Origin: SHLQ01 sp964610745
GTDB lineage: Bacteria > Actinomycetota > Acidimicrobiia > Acidimicrobiales > SHLQ01
NCBI GenBank assembly: GCA_964610745.1
Contig: CAZSYL010000009.1
Location: forward strand, 25,881-89,880
Reading direction: 5' to 3'
Length of the DNA stretch: 64,000 nt
In this document: in pieces, positions 16,516-24,709 of the stretch
Layout: each line of letters opens with the position of its first letter
Numbering within the stretch: position 1 is the stretch's first letter
Position numbers and translations under genes: made by a program
Notes under the pieces: generated by a model
Told to the model about the DNA's origin: nothing
The model's database searches: none
The model's input: the letters and a program-made list of their open reading frames with translations, nothing else

Positions 16516-18225
16516 TCAGCGCGCTCGTCGAGGGTCCTTGGTCGTTTTACCAATGCCGGGGTTGAAGGTGTTCGTGGGGTCGAGCTCCTCATAGAACGCA
16601 CGCAATACGGAATCAGCTTCGTAGAGGTGGCCAACGTTGTGTTCTGCCGGATACTTGGCGCCGGACTCGGTCAATGACGCAAGCAATGCAGTCTTACGTG
16701 CCGCGATGTCAGTTCCCTTCACATAGATGTAGTCCCGGTGGAAGACGTGGCAGAGGAAGTGCCCGTACACCAAGGCCACTTCCAACCCTTCGGCCGCCTC
16801 TCCCGACACCTCGCCGAGCCAGTCAGGGTCGTTGCTGCGAAGGGCCACATCGAGAGCGAGCACTTCTTCGGTGTGGCGATATCGCGTTGTTTGATAGCGC
16901 GGTGCTGCTCCCGCAGCGGCGAACCGATGGAGGATCGCGGCGAGTTGTTCCTCATCGTTACTTTCGTAGTAGTCGCTCGATGTCGACCGGCTCCAGGCTT
17001 CTGAGAGATACGAACGGGCTTCATCAATTCCGTCATCGGTCATGGCGAGGATGAGGAAGTGCTCGAAGCGATCTCGAAAGGCCAGCATTCGCTCCGGCAA
17101 ATGTTGGGGTACGAGGCGGCCCACGCCGTACAGGAATCGGTCCGGGAGGTACTTCGGTAGGAACGGAACCCGGTTCAGCAGGTGTTCAGCTCGTGCCTTG
17201 ATTGCATAGCCCGCGGGGAGGCGTTCTGTACCGAGGTGTTTGATCGCAAGAAAGACGTCCTTGCCGTACTTCTCGGCAATGTCGAACGTGGCGAGGTTGA
17301 GGTACTCGGCCATCTCCGGAAGGTGCTCAAAGTCGGTCAGGATCTTTCGTCGGAGTTCGGTGAACATCGACGGGTCGTTGGTGCCGAGGAAGAAGACTCT
17401 CTTCTGCTTTGGAGCAGGAAACGTGTCGACTCGCACCGCGAACGCGGCGACCTTGCCTGCGCTGCCGCTGACGCCATGGAGTCGCGTCGGATCGGCGTTG
17501 TACCGCGATGGAAGGTCGGCATCGACGGCCCGGACGCGCTCGACGTAGTTCCGATCGGACCCATGAGCGTCGAGTCGTCGAACCATGGCCGCGTCGATAG
17601 GCCCGGATTCGAGTTGGGTGAGGATTTCCTCGGGGGTTTCACCGAGCCCGTCGATTCCGAGTTCGTCCACCAGTTCAAGTTCTCCCTGGGCGTTGACCCG
17701 GGCGTACAAGGCAAGTTCGGTATATGCAGCCCCCCGTTTGCACAGGGCTCCTCCCGAGTTGTTGGCAATGCCCCCAACGACCGTGGCTCCAATGCTGCTC
17801 GACCCAATAACCGAATGTGGGACGCGGTCGACTGTGCGGAGCTCCTTTTCGAGTTCGTGGAGGGTGGACCCGGCAAGTGCCAGGGCCTGGCGGCCGTCGT
17901 CGAGCAGCTGGATTTTCTTCATGCGGGTCACGTTGATCACGACGACCGGGCGTCCGTAGTCGAACCCCGACGGCGACGAACCTTCGGTCAGCCCCGTCTT
18001 GGCGGCCTGCATGATGATGGCGGCGCCCGCGGCCACACAAGCCTGAAGGCATTGCCACTGCTCGATTAGGGACCCGGGAAATACAACAGCGACCGCTTCA
18101 CCAAGCCCGGAACGAAATCCCGAACGGTAGTACTGCGTTTGGTTGTCGGTGGTCGAAATGTGCGAGGAGCCGACGATTCCAGTGAGGCTATTGACAAGGT
18201 CGTCAGCTATTTCGTCTCGCTGCAT
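16516..18225 (-). CDS. dld: Quinone-dependent D-lactate dehydrogenase
   Basis: Membrane-associated FAD enzyme oxidising D-lactate to pyruvate with electron transfer to quinone. The FAD-binding PCMH region is seen in GAAIIMQAAKTGLTEGSSP and VIGSSSIGATVVGGIANNSGG. The C-terminal part (KRVFFLGTNDPSMFTELR, PAEHNVGHLYEA) matches the Dld membrane-binding and C-terminal domains. Start at 18225 gives 569 aa, close to the E. coli enzyme's 571. An upstream in-frame extension to 18384 is not protein-like. Confidence 0.92.
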   Translation of the reverse strand: MQRDEIADDLVNSLTGIVGSSHISTTDNQTQYYRSGFRSGLGEAVAVVFPGSLIEQWQCLQACVAAGAAIIMQAAKTGLTEGSSPSGFDYGRPVVVINVTRMKKIQLLDDGRQALALAGSTLHELEKELRTVDRVPHSVIGSSSIGATVVGGIANNSGGALCKRGAAYTELALYARVNAQGELELVDELGIDGLGETPEEILTQLESGPIDAAMVRRLDAHGSDRNYVERVRAVDADLPSRYNADPTRLHGVSGSAGKVAAFAVRVDTFPAPKQKRVFFLGTNDPSMFTELRRKILTDFEHLPEMAEYLNLATFDIAEKYGKDVFLAIKHLGTERLPAGYAIKARAEHLLNRVPFLPKYLPDRFLYGVGRLVPQHLPERMLAFRDRFEHFLILAMTDDGIDEARSYLSEAWSRSTSSDYYESNDEEQLAAILHRFAAAGAAPRYQTTRYRHTEEVLALDVALRSNDPDWLGEVSGEAAEGLEVALVYGHFLCHVFHRDYIYVKGTDIAARKTALLASLTESGAKYPAEHNVGHLYEADSVLRAFYEELDPTNTFNPGIGKTTKDPRRAR

Positions 18226-18412
18226 ATGCTTCGATCCGTCCACGTCTCGGCTCTCCTGGGGCGTGGCCCGAAGGTAGCAAAGTGGTCGATGTGGACTGAT
18301 AGGTCGACCCGTCATATGGTCGAAAAATCGTTCAGCGGTTCCTAAGCGGCGACTCACGCACTCCGAGCGGGTGTTCAGCGGCACGTAACCGTCGGCCGTT
18401 TTGCGCCCACAA

Positions 18413-19339
18413 CTATGTTTGCCCTTCTAACTCCTCTTTCGCCTTCATCGAGAGCTCGAGGCGGAGTCCTGATGTGTCGGTGCCTTCGAGGCCAAGCCCG
18501 ATGTAGAACTCGCCGATTGGCGACTCGGAGAAGAAGACCTCACCCACGTTTATTAGCCCGGTCGCTCGTAACTGAGCAATCAGAAGCCGAAACGAGTGTG
18601 GGGTGAACCGCCACACATGAATGTCGAGCTCTTCGCCATCAAGAGCTCGTTGATAGAAGCCCAACGCGTCGTCGACCGAAACGGGATGGTCGAGGTCGTT
18701 GGTGTCGCCGGGATGCCACGAGATCCGACCTCCGCGCTCGGCGAAGTTCATGTAGTACTCGAGGATTTGTCCCGGGGTTGCTCCCTTTCTGGCCTCGAGA
18801 TGGCTGTCGACGACGACGCCCAGGTCGCTCGGCGGTCGGAGGGTATCGAAACAGAACCGCAGGTCCGGGATCACCAAAGCAAAGACACCGCCGGGCGTCA
18901 GAATTTCTACGGACTCGTTGATAAAGCCAACAAGATCTGCCACATGTTCGATCGTGTGGCTGCCGATGATCCAGTCGAAGCGATCGTCACCAACCAGGTC
19001 CAGGTATCGCTCCCCCGACCACACGTAGTCGACCGGTTCTATTGCGTCGAGGTCGACGCCATGGCCCTGGTACTTCTTCTGAAGCTCGGCCTGGTCCTTG
19101 TGATCAAGTATCCGAACATTCCACCCATCGGCCTTTGCGGCGATCGGAGCGTGCGATGGCCCGATCTCCAAGCCCAATCCGTCGCTGTCGATATGGGCGA
19201 GGATGCCGGCCGCACGATAGTCAGACGTCTGGGGCGGGGCCACTACAGGGTCAGCCACAGATGATTCGTTATCCCGGCTGATCCGCGGACCTATTCGTGC
19301 AGCCGCACGAGCGACTCGATGTCGGATCTGTCCGAGCAT
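18413..19339 (-). CDS. Class I SAM-dependent methyltransferase
   Basis: Rossmann-fold methyltransferase of the Methyltransf_11 type. Motif I is LGLEIGPSHAP near residue 55, and FDWIIGSHTIEHVADLVGFINE near 125-147 is the post-motif acidic region with the typical H-x-IEHV element. LTPGGVFALVIPDLR follows. 308 aa. The style is that of methyltransferases found in polysaccharide gene clusters, but no such cluster surrounds it here. The acceptor is unknown. Confidence 0.82.
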   Translation of the reverse strand: MLGQIRHRVARAAARIGPRISRDNESSVADPVVAPPQTSDYRAAGILAHIDSDGLGLEIGPSHAPIAAKADGWNVRILDHKDQAELQKKYQGHGVDLDAIEPVDYVWSGERYLDLVGDDRFDWIIGSHTIEHVADLVGFINESVEILTPGGVFALVIPDLRFCFDTLRPPSDLGVVVDSHLEARKGATPGQILEYYMNFAERGGRISWHPGDTNDLDHPVSVDDALGFYQRALDGEELDIHVWRFTPHSFRLLIAQLRATGLINVGEVFFSESPIGEFYIGLGLEGTDTSGLRLELSMKAKEELEGQT

Positions 19340-19372
19340 GTACCGGTGACCCGTTGCTAGGTGGTTGGCTCG

Positions 19373-19888
19373 CTACAGCTCTACGGCCAGGCAGGCCTCA
19401 AGCTCAGACGTGAGTGCTTCGTCGGCCGTTGACTCAAAGATCACACCGTCAAATCGTTTCATCTCACGGCAGAATCCGGCGTGGTCGATGTCGTTTAGCA
19501 GCAGGAAGAGCAGGTCTTCGCCCGGCAGAATCCGTTCGCCCATTTCCTTCATGTGATCGTCGTTGATGCCAATGTCGTGGAGCTTGGCGAAAAGGCCTCC
19601 AACGGCGGCTCCGAGCACACCACCGGCAATAATTCCCAGTGGACCCGCAATGATGCCAATGAAGGCGCCATACCACCCGCCTGTGGCAGCTCCCTGGCCA
19701 GGATTGACGTCCTTGCTCTGGCGAAGTCGGATCTTGCCCTTTTGGTCTTTGTCGATAATCGCCGCGTCCTCGATGCCTATGACATCCTGGCTGGCGATGC
19801 GAAGCATTGCGAGCAGTGCTTCCTGGGCCTTGAGGGGATGGTCAAAGCGGATGGCGAGAAGGGTCGACCCTTGTTGATCTTCAGACAT
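19373..19888 (-). CDS. DUF1269-family protein with glycine-zipper-like membrane segment
   Basis: 171-residue conserved protein. The centre (residues of about 75-105) is a very Gly/Ala-rich hydrophobic segment (FIGIIAGPLGIIAGGVLGAAVGGLF split over this span) between two soluble alpha/beta-like halves, as usual for DUF1269. Function of the family is not established; some members are linked to stress responses. Start at 19888 is supported by a -10 box TATTCT six bases upstream, indicating a leaderless transcript. The frame continues to 20026, but that part would cross into the divergent gene. Confidence 0.78.
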   Translation of the reverse strand: MSEDQQGSTLLAIRFDHPLKAQEALLAMLRIASQDVIGIEDAAIIDKDQKGKIRLRQSKDVNPGQGAATGGWYGAFIGIIAGPLGIIAGGVLGAAVGGLFAKLHDIGINDDHMKEMGERILPGEDLLFLLLNDIDHAGFCREMKRFDGVIFESTADEALTSELEACLAVEL

Positions 19889-19894
19889 GGCCAG

Positions 19895-19900
19895 AGAATA
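19895..19900 (-). promoter_or_regulatory. -10 box TATTCT for a leaderless DUF1269 transcript
   Basis: On the minus strand TATTCT is followed by six bases and then the ATG. This is the spacing expected when transcription begins at the start codon. No recognisable -35 element. Confidence 0.5.
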
Positions 19901-20013
19901 GACGAACCAAATGTTTGTCTTCTCCTCGAAGTTGTAAGAAGTCCGAAATTGATCTGACGCAGGTCGCAGCCTTTGTCGAATATGTCGGACATTGGGAGCG
20001 CTAACGTGGCAGC

Positions 20014-20478
20014 GTGACTTCTTCATCCCCGTTACCTACGATCCTTCGCTCACCCTTGTCAGCAAACGTTGGTTTGCTACTCGAATCTGCGGTTCCGGCG
20101 CGCATGGCGTGGGTGGCAGGTGACGGCACGCCTCGCGTCGCACCGATTTGGTTTGGCTGGACCGGTAGCGAGCTGGTGATGTCGACATTTGCTGGCTCCC
20201 GAAAGACAACGCAGCTCGAAGATGGTTCGATCGTTGCCGTGACGATCGACAGCGAGAACTTCCCGTATCGCAGTCTGTCTTTGCGTGGACCAATTTCGCT
20301 TCACTCGACCGAGGGTCTGTCGCCAGATTACCGAGCGGCCGCCGACCGTTACCTCGGGCCAAAGATGGGAGAGCGTTGGCTGGATTTTGTCGGGTCGGTC
20401 GATCAGGTCGTGATTACCTTGCGCCCGACCATGGCGGTCGCATCAGATCTCGGTGCCGAGTCGGGGTTCATGGGGTAG
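20014..20478 (+). CDS. Pyridoxamine-5'-phosphate-oxidase-like / F420-dependent FMN-binding split-barrel protein
   Basis: Split beta-barrel flavin or F420 binding protein. The stretch RMAWVAGDGTPRVAPIWFGW and the following SRKTTQLEDGSIVAVTIDSENFPY (read with the gap between them) match the PNPOx-like/F420 family. GTG start at 20014. 154 aa. Likely a small redox enzyme using FMN or F420; the substrate is unknown. It runs towards the DyP peroxidase gene and ends 16 bp from it. Confidence 0.75.
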   Translation: MTSSSPLPTILRSPLSANVGLLLESAVPARMAWVAGDGTPRVAPIWFGWTGSELVMSTFAGSRKTTQLEDGSIVAVTIDSENFPYRSLSLRGPISLHSTEGLSPDYRAAADRYLGPKMGERWLDFVGSVDQVVITLRPTMAVASDLGAESGFMG

Positions 20479-20494
20479 CCATGCCCGTGGGTCG

Positions 20495-21358
20495 TTACTG
20501 AAAGACGCTCACTGGCGCAACGACATACCAGCCGCTGCCAACACATCGTGAGAAGTCGTTGATGTGATCGACGATGCCGTCTTCGAGGCCGATCATGTTC
20601 TCCAACATGGTGAGCATGCGGTGCTGTTCGGGGGCAAAGCCGACGAACACCAGGCCGTGCTCTTCCTGGTTACCAAAAGGCGTTGAACGTCGAAAGATTT
20701 CGAGCTCTTCACCGGCGTCGTCTTCGATCACGACTCGTTCGATATGCGAACGGTCGCTGAGCTGTGGCGGTTCGAGCTCGATCGAGTGATCGAGGGTCCG
20801 GCCAATAAGTTCTTCGAACTGAGCTGGTGCGAGCTCCTTGATCTTGACGAGGTCGTGGTCCCATTGCTGGACGAGTGCAACGACTCCAAGGCTCGAGTCT
20901 GGCGGCGAGAGTAGATTGACCGCCTCATGAATCGGAGGGTTCTCGGTTCCATCCTCGAATCCGGTCAGGTCGCGGCTGTCACGATAGGTGAAGGCGGACT
21001 GTTCACGGTCGAGTGTTGCGTGTGGCGCTAGCTCTCCAACGATGTCGCCGGTCGCATCGAAGCAAACGTCAGGCGATGGCCCGTGAACCCAGATCCACAT
21101 GTCGTGTTGCTCGGCTGGGATCGTTACTCCGTTGGCATTCATCGTGGCGAAGTCGTCGAGCCCGGCCTCGACACTCTCGTCGTGGAGCTGTCGGGCGAGT
21201 TCGGGGCGCAGTCCGATCACCACGTTGACCCCACGCACGCTGGTGACAAGTTCGAGCGTCGAACGTAGTGCGTCGCGCAAGCTCATGGGCTCAGCGACCG
21301 TGAAGTACAGGTGCTGGTGGGCGCGAGACCCGAGTGCGAAGATCCCCGGTTGTTGCAT
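20495..21358 (-). CDS. Dye-decolourising (DyP-type) peroxidase
   Basis: Heme peroxidase. The GxxDG motif is GFEDG at 133-137 (catalytic D136), the proximal heme ligand is H205 in DRSHIERVV, and a distal Arg is in FRRSTPFG near 223. 287 aa, slightly short but complete, class B-like. No signal peptide, so cytosolic or encapsulin-loaded; the C-terminus has no obvious encapsulin-targeting peptide and no encapsulin gene is in the window. Confidence 0.92.
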   Translation of the reverse strand: MQQPGIFALGSRAHQHLYFTVAEPMSLRDALRSTLELVTSVRGVNVVIGLRPELARQLHDESVEAGLDDFATMNANGVTIPAEQHDMWIWVHGPSPDVCFDATGDIVGELAPHATLDREQSAFTYRDSRDLTGFEDGTENPPIHEAVNLLSPPDSSLGVVALVQQWDHDLVKIKELAPAQFEELIGRTLDHSIELEPPQLSDRSHIERVVIEDDAGEELEIFRRSTPFGNQEEHGLVFVGFAPEQHRMLTMLENMIGLEDGIVDHINDFSRCVGSGWYVVAPVSVFQ

Positions 21359-21432
21359 GATGTGTTTCTCCCTTGCCGTCTAGTCGGTGACGTACTGAAC
21401 GTAACGACGCCGGCCGATTCGGTTTCGGTCTG

Positions 21433-23874
21433 TCAGATCAGGTCTCGTCGGCGCATCCAGTCGAGCGCAATCCACCCTGGAAGGATCGGCAACCAGAAGG
21501 TGACAAAGCGGAAGAGGAAGACCGCCGGGATGACGACCTCGGCTTCTTCGACCGTGCTGAAGGCAGCGATGAGCGCCGCTTCGGCAGCGCCCACTCCGCC
21601 CGGTGTTGGCGCGGCGTTAGCGACGGCAGAACCCGTCAGGAACAACAAGCCGACAATGGGAAGTGGAGCCGTGCTTCCGAAAGCGATGAGACTGGTCATC
21701 ATGGCGGCCATGTTCGCCAACGTGATCACCGCCGACCCGCCAAAGAGCAACGCGAGCTTTGTTGGCTGCTTCGAAAGCTCGACGATGGTCGAAAGTCCTG
21801 ACTTGAGCTGCGGCACGATGTGGGTGTTGATCAACCGACGCGTCAACGGAATTGCATAAGACACCGCAATGATGCCCAATGCGATCAAGATGCCGATCAG
21901 AAGCACACCGGGGGAGGGCAGCGGAAGGCTGCTGTCAGAGTTGTCGCTCGACGCCAGAAAGGTGAAGACCACGATCAAACTGACGTGAATGATCACGCCC
22001 GCAACAGCGTTGAGGCCAACCGCAGTCACTCCGGTGGTGACCGGGACACCCTGCTTCTGCATGTACCGAATATTGGTCGCGACGCCACCGACCTTCGCTG
22101 GCGTTACGCGGTTGGCAAACGACGATGCGACCTGGGCGGTCAACGCCGGGAAGAACGCTAGCCGCACCGGCAAGGCCCCGAGGAGGCTGCCGGTCGCCGC
22201 CACGTAGGTGATAAACGAGGCGAAGGCAGCAACCAACGCCCAACCGATAGACGCCTCGCGGACCTGATCCATGATGGTTCCGAAGTCGGCAAACTGCGGT
22301 GCGAGGAACCAGATGCTCAGCGCGATCGTGAGCACCGTGAAGATGGTCTTCGGGTTTAGGCGCTCGATGCGAACGGCCTCTTCTTCGGGCAGACCGCAAC
22401 TATCGACCATGAGGGTCCGGATCTGTTTGAGCCCGTCTTTGCCTACGGCCTCTCTGGTGGCCGTTGAGAGCGTGGACTTGGTTAGCCATGGAAAGGCCCG
22501 TTCAAGTTCGACGAGGCCGCTTGCTCGATGCGCTGCAGCCACCGCCCGCTCGGCTCCGACCACCGGGGTGGTAGATGCGAGAAGTTCGGCTACGTCGGTG
22601 CCGAGAAGCTGATCGGACGCAGCGAGTTCGGAGAAACCGAAGTCGATCAGCAATGGTTGACCATCGTTGGTGATGAAGATGTTGGCGAGGCGGAGATCGC
22701 GGTGGGCAATGCGGCGCTTGTGTAGCGACGAGATCATCTCCCAGATGGACTCGAGGGCCTCATCGCTGATGTCCTCGAGCTGATCAGCCGAGACGCCATC
22801 AAGAGCCTCATAGACAACAGCCATACCGTCGACGCCAGCCTCGGCGACGCCAAGAATCCGTGGGGTCGGGATGCCGAGTGAGCTGGCTTGCAACGATACG
22901 AGAGCCTCGTGCTCGACTGCACGACGCAGGCTGATAAACGGCCGGTGATCACCGGTTTTGCGATAGCGAAGCCAGCGGTAGGCACGGAAGAGGAGGTCGG
23001 CGGAACGTTCATCGCGGCCGAGAACCTTCACGAACATCGCATCGTGATCGCCCGTGGCAAGCCATGGCGAGCTGCCCCTTGCATCGACCGAGAGACGTTC
23101 GAGGTTGTCGGCCGGTAGTCCAATGCGATGCAGCGCCGATCGGATCTCCCACTCTTGGGGAGCGAGGTCGTGACGGCCGCCGATGAGCAGGACAGCCGAT
23201 GCAACGGTCAGGCCGATGCCGATGTCGGTGACGAGTCCGAGCGCCGGAATGGCGGTAGCGAATACCGACACTGCGACACAAAAGGCAAGCAGAGCTCCAA
23301 TCCGTCGTGTCACGGTGTTTGAGAGAAAGCTCGTGCTCACGCCCAACATCGCAATGGCGCCAGCGACGAGCGGGTCGGACGGTGAGACGCCGTTGTCGAT
23401 CCGATAGCGGAGCAACGGTAGATCGGTGATCACCAGCGCGTCCTGGACATCAGGATCGACGAGGGCTTGCAACAGGTTGCCTGCGATAGCCGAGAGGCCA
23501 ACAGCGCTAGCGAACGCGACGAGCATAAAGGTCGCTCTGCGGAACCTGGTTCTGATGAGCGACCAACCAATCGAACCAATGGCGGCGATCGCGATTCCTG
23601 CAGCAAGCACGGCGATTGGAATATCTCGGACCCAATCGGGCAGACCCGAGAGAGCGCTCTCTCCATCGAGAGCAAGCCCGAGGAAGGCCGAGTCGAAGAG
23701 GTTTGCAACACCAACGCCGGCGGCGATCAGGATCAGGCCGCCAACGAGTCGCAGGACATCGACGGGGGATCTGGCATATCCGCGATGATGCGGGACGTCT
23801 GGGTCAGGAGTTAGGTCGGCCCTGTCCGCTGTCTCCTGCTCCACATCTGCGAGCAAGGTCCGTTCAGCGTTCAC
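21433..23874 (-). CDS. Fusion protein: membrane domain, protein-kinase-like domain, LPG-synthase/flippase-type membrane domain
   Basis: 813-residue multidomain protein. Residues of about 40-230 are hydrophobic with roughly five or six membrane segments. Residues of about 240-460 are a kinase-like domain with the catalytic loop HRDLRLANIFI and the metal-binding LIDFGFSE. From about 510 to 805 there is the UPF0104/lysylphosphatidylglycerol-synthase transmembrane domain (SFANRVTPAKVGGVATNIRY split, PTPGGVGAAEAALIAAF), related to lipid flippases. The GTG start overlaps the stop of the PAP2 gene (GTGA), so lipid phosphatase and kinase/flippase are translationally coupled. This suggests polyprenyl- or phospholipid handling in the envelope. 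Confidence 0.85.
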   Translation of the reverse strand: MNAERTLLADVEQETADRADLTPDPDVPHHRGYARSPVDVLRLVGGLILIAAGVGVANLFDSAFLGLALDGESALSGLPDWVRDIPIAVLAAGIAIAAIGSIGWSLIRTRFRRATFMLVAFASAVGLSAIAGNLLQALVDPDVQDALVITDLPLLRYRIDNGVSPSDPLVAGAIAMLGVSTSFLSNTVTRRIGALLAFCVAVSVFATAIPALGLVTDIGIGLTVASAVLLIGGRHDLAPQEWEIRSALHRIGLPADNLERLSVDARGSSPWLATGDHDAMFVKVLGRDERSADLLFRAYRWLRYRKTGDHRPFISLRRAVEHEALVSLQASSLGIPTPRILGVAEAGVDGMAVVYEALDGVSADQLEDISDEALESIWEMISSLHKRRIAHRDLRLANIFITNDGQPLLIDFGFSELAASDQLLGTDVAELLASTTPVVGAERAVAAAHRASGLVELERAFPWLTKSTLSTATREAVGKDGLKQIRTLMVDSCGLPEEEAVRIERLNPKTIFTVLTIALSIWFLAPQFADFGTIMDQVREASIGWALVAAFASFITYVAATGSLLGALPVRLAFFPALTAQVASSFANRVTPAKVGGVATNIRYMQKQGVPVTTGVTAVGLNAVAGVIIHVSLIVVFTFLASSDNSDSSLPLPSPGVLLIGILIALGIIAVSYAIPLTRRLINTHIVPQLKSGLSTIVELSKQPTKLALLFGGSAVITLANMAAMMTSLIAFGSTAPLPIVGLLFLTGSAVANAAPTPGGVGAAEAALIAAFSTVEEAEVVIPAVFLFRFVTFWLPILPGWIALDWMRRRDLI

Positions 23875-24530
23875 GACTGTGTTGCGTCCACGAGCGCCGG
23901 TTCAGCACCGACAAGTCGATTTACCATGGTGAACCACAGGGCAACGGCGAACATCGAGCCAAGCGCCGTTCCGGCAACGACATCGAGAATGTTGTGCTCG
24001 CCGTAGTACAGGCGGATGATCGGCGTCATGAAGCCGAAGAAGAGGACGACCGGCTTCCACTTTTTTGGAACGAACGCGAGTAGTAGCAGACCGAGTGCAA
24101 CCGCCGTAGTTGTGTGCCCGGACGGAAAGCTGAGCCCTTCGAAGGCTGGCCCGCGCACGTTGATCTCGGGACCCACCGACTGGAACGGGCGATTGCGCTC
24201 CACAAGTTGCTTGACAATTCCTTTTTCGAGGAGAAGTTTGGCCGGAAGAATGGCGGAGATCGCGGCGAGGTGCCACCAGTTGCGTGTCTTGTAGAAGACA
24301 ATGACGGCAGCGATGACCGGAGCGAGGGTAACGCCGAACTGTTGGATGACCCAGAAGATTGGTTCGAGGAAGTCCGGCCAGCCGTTAAACCAAAGGAGAG
24401 CGTCGCGCTCCCAGTCTGGTACCTCCCCATCGAAGGCGATCGCCGAGGAGATCAAGACCACGACAATGCCGATGACCCAGACAGCCACAACCAGGCGCCC
24501 GGAGATCCGTTGCGTTGGCTCAAAAAGCAT
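23871..24530 (-). CDS. PAP2-family membrane lipid phosphatase
   Basis: Integral membrane phosphatase acting on lipid phosphates such as undecaprenyl pyrophosphate or phosphatidate. All three PAP2 motifs are present: KQLVERNRP (K-x6-RP), FPSGH, and RLYYGEHNILD (R-x5-H-x3-D). About six membrane segments in 219 aa. First gene of a two-gene minus-strand operon, coupled by a 4-bp overlap to the kinase/flippase fusion. Confidence 0.9.
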   Translation of the reverse strand: MLFEPTQRISGRLVVAVWVIGIVVVLISSAIAFDGEVPDWERDALLWFNGWPDFLEPIFWVIQQFGVTLAPVIAAVIVFYKTRNWWHLAAISAILPAKLLLEKGIVKQLVERNRPFQSVGPEINVRGPAFEGLSFPSGHTTTAVALGLLLLAFVPKKWKPVVLFFGFMTPIIRLYYGEHNILDVVAGTALGSMFAVALWFTMVNRLVGAEPALVDATQS

Positions 24531-24709
24531 AGTTCATCCCGTCCGTTCGTCTTCGACGATGCACGAGCGCGTCGAAGGGTGTTACTGCAATCTTTAATTG
24601 TTCGTACCGTACCGCACAAGAGGGGGCGAGCGGAACTCGACTAGTCGCACTCAGATTTGTCGAAAATTGCACCCGTGCATCCGGTATTGTCTGAACGCGT
24701 GAGGCAACG

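Noticed and set aside
17182..18069. 295-codon plus-strand frame
   Set aside because: Shadow of the D-lactate dehydrogenase gene.
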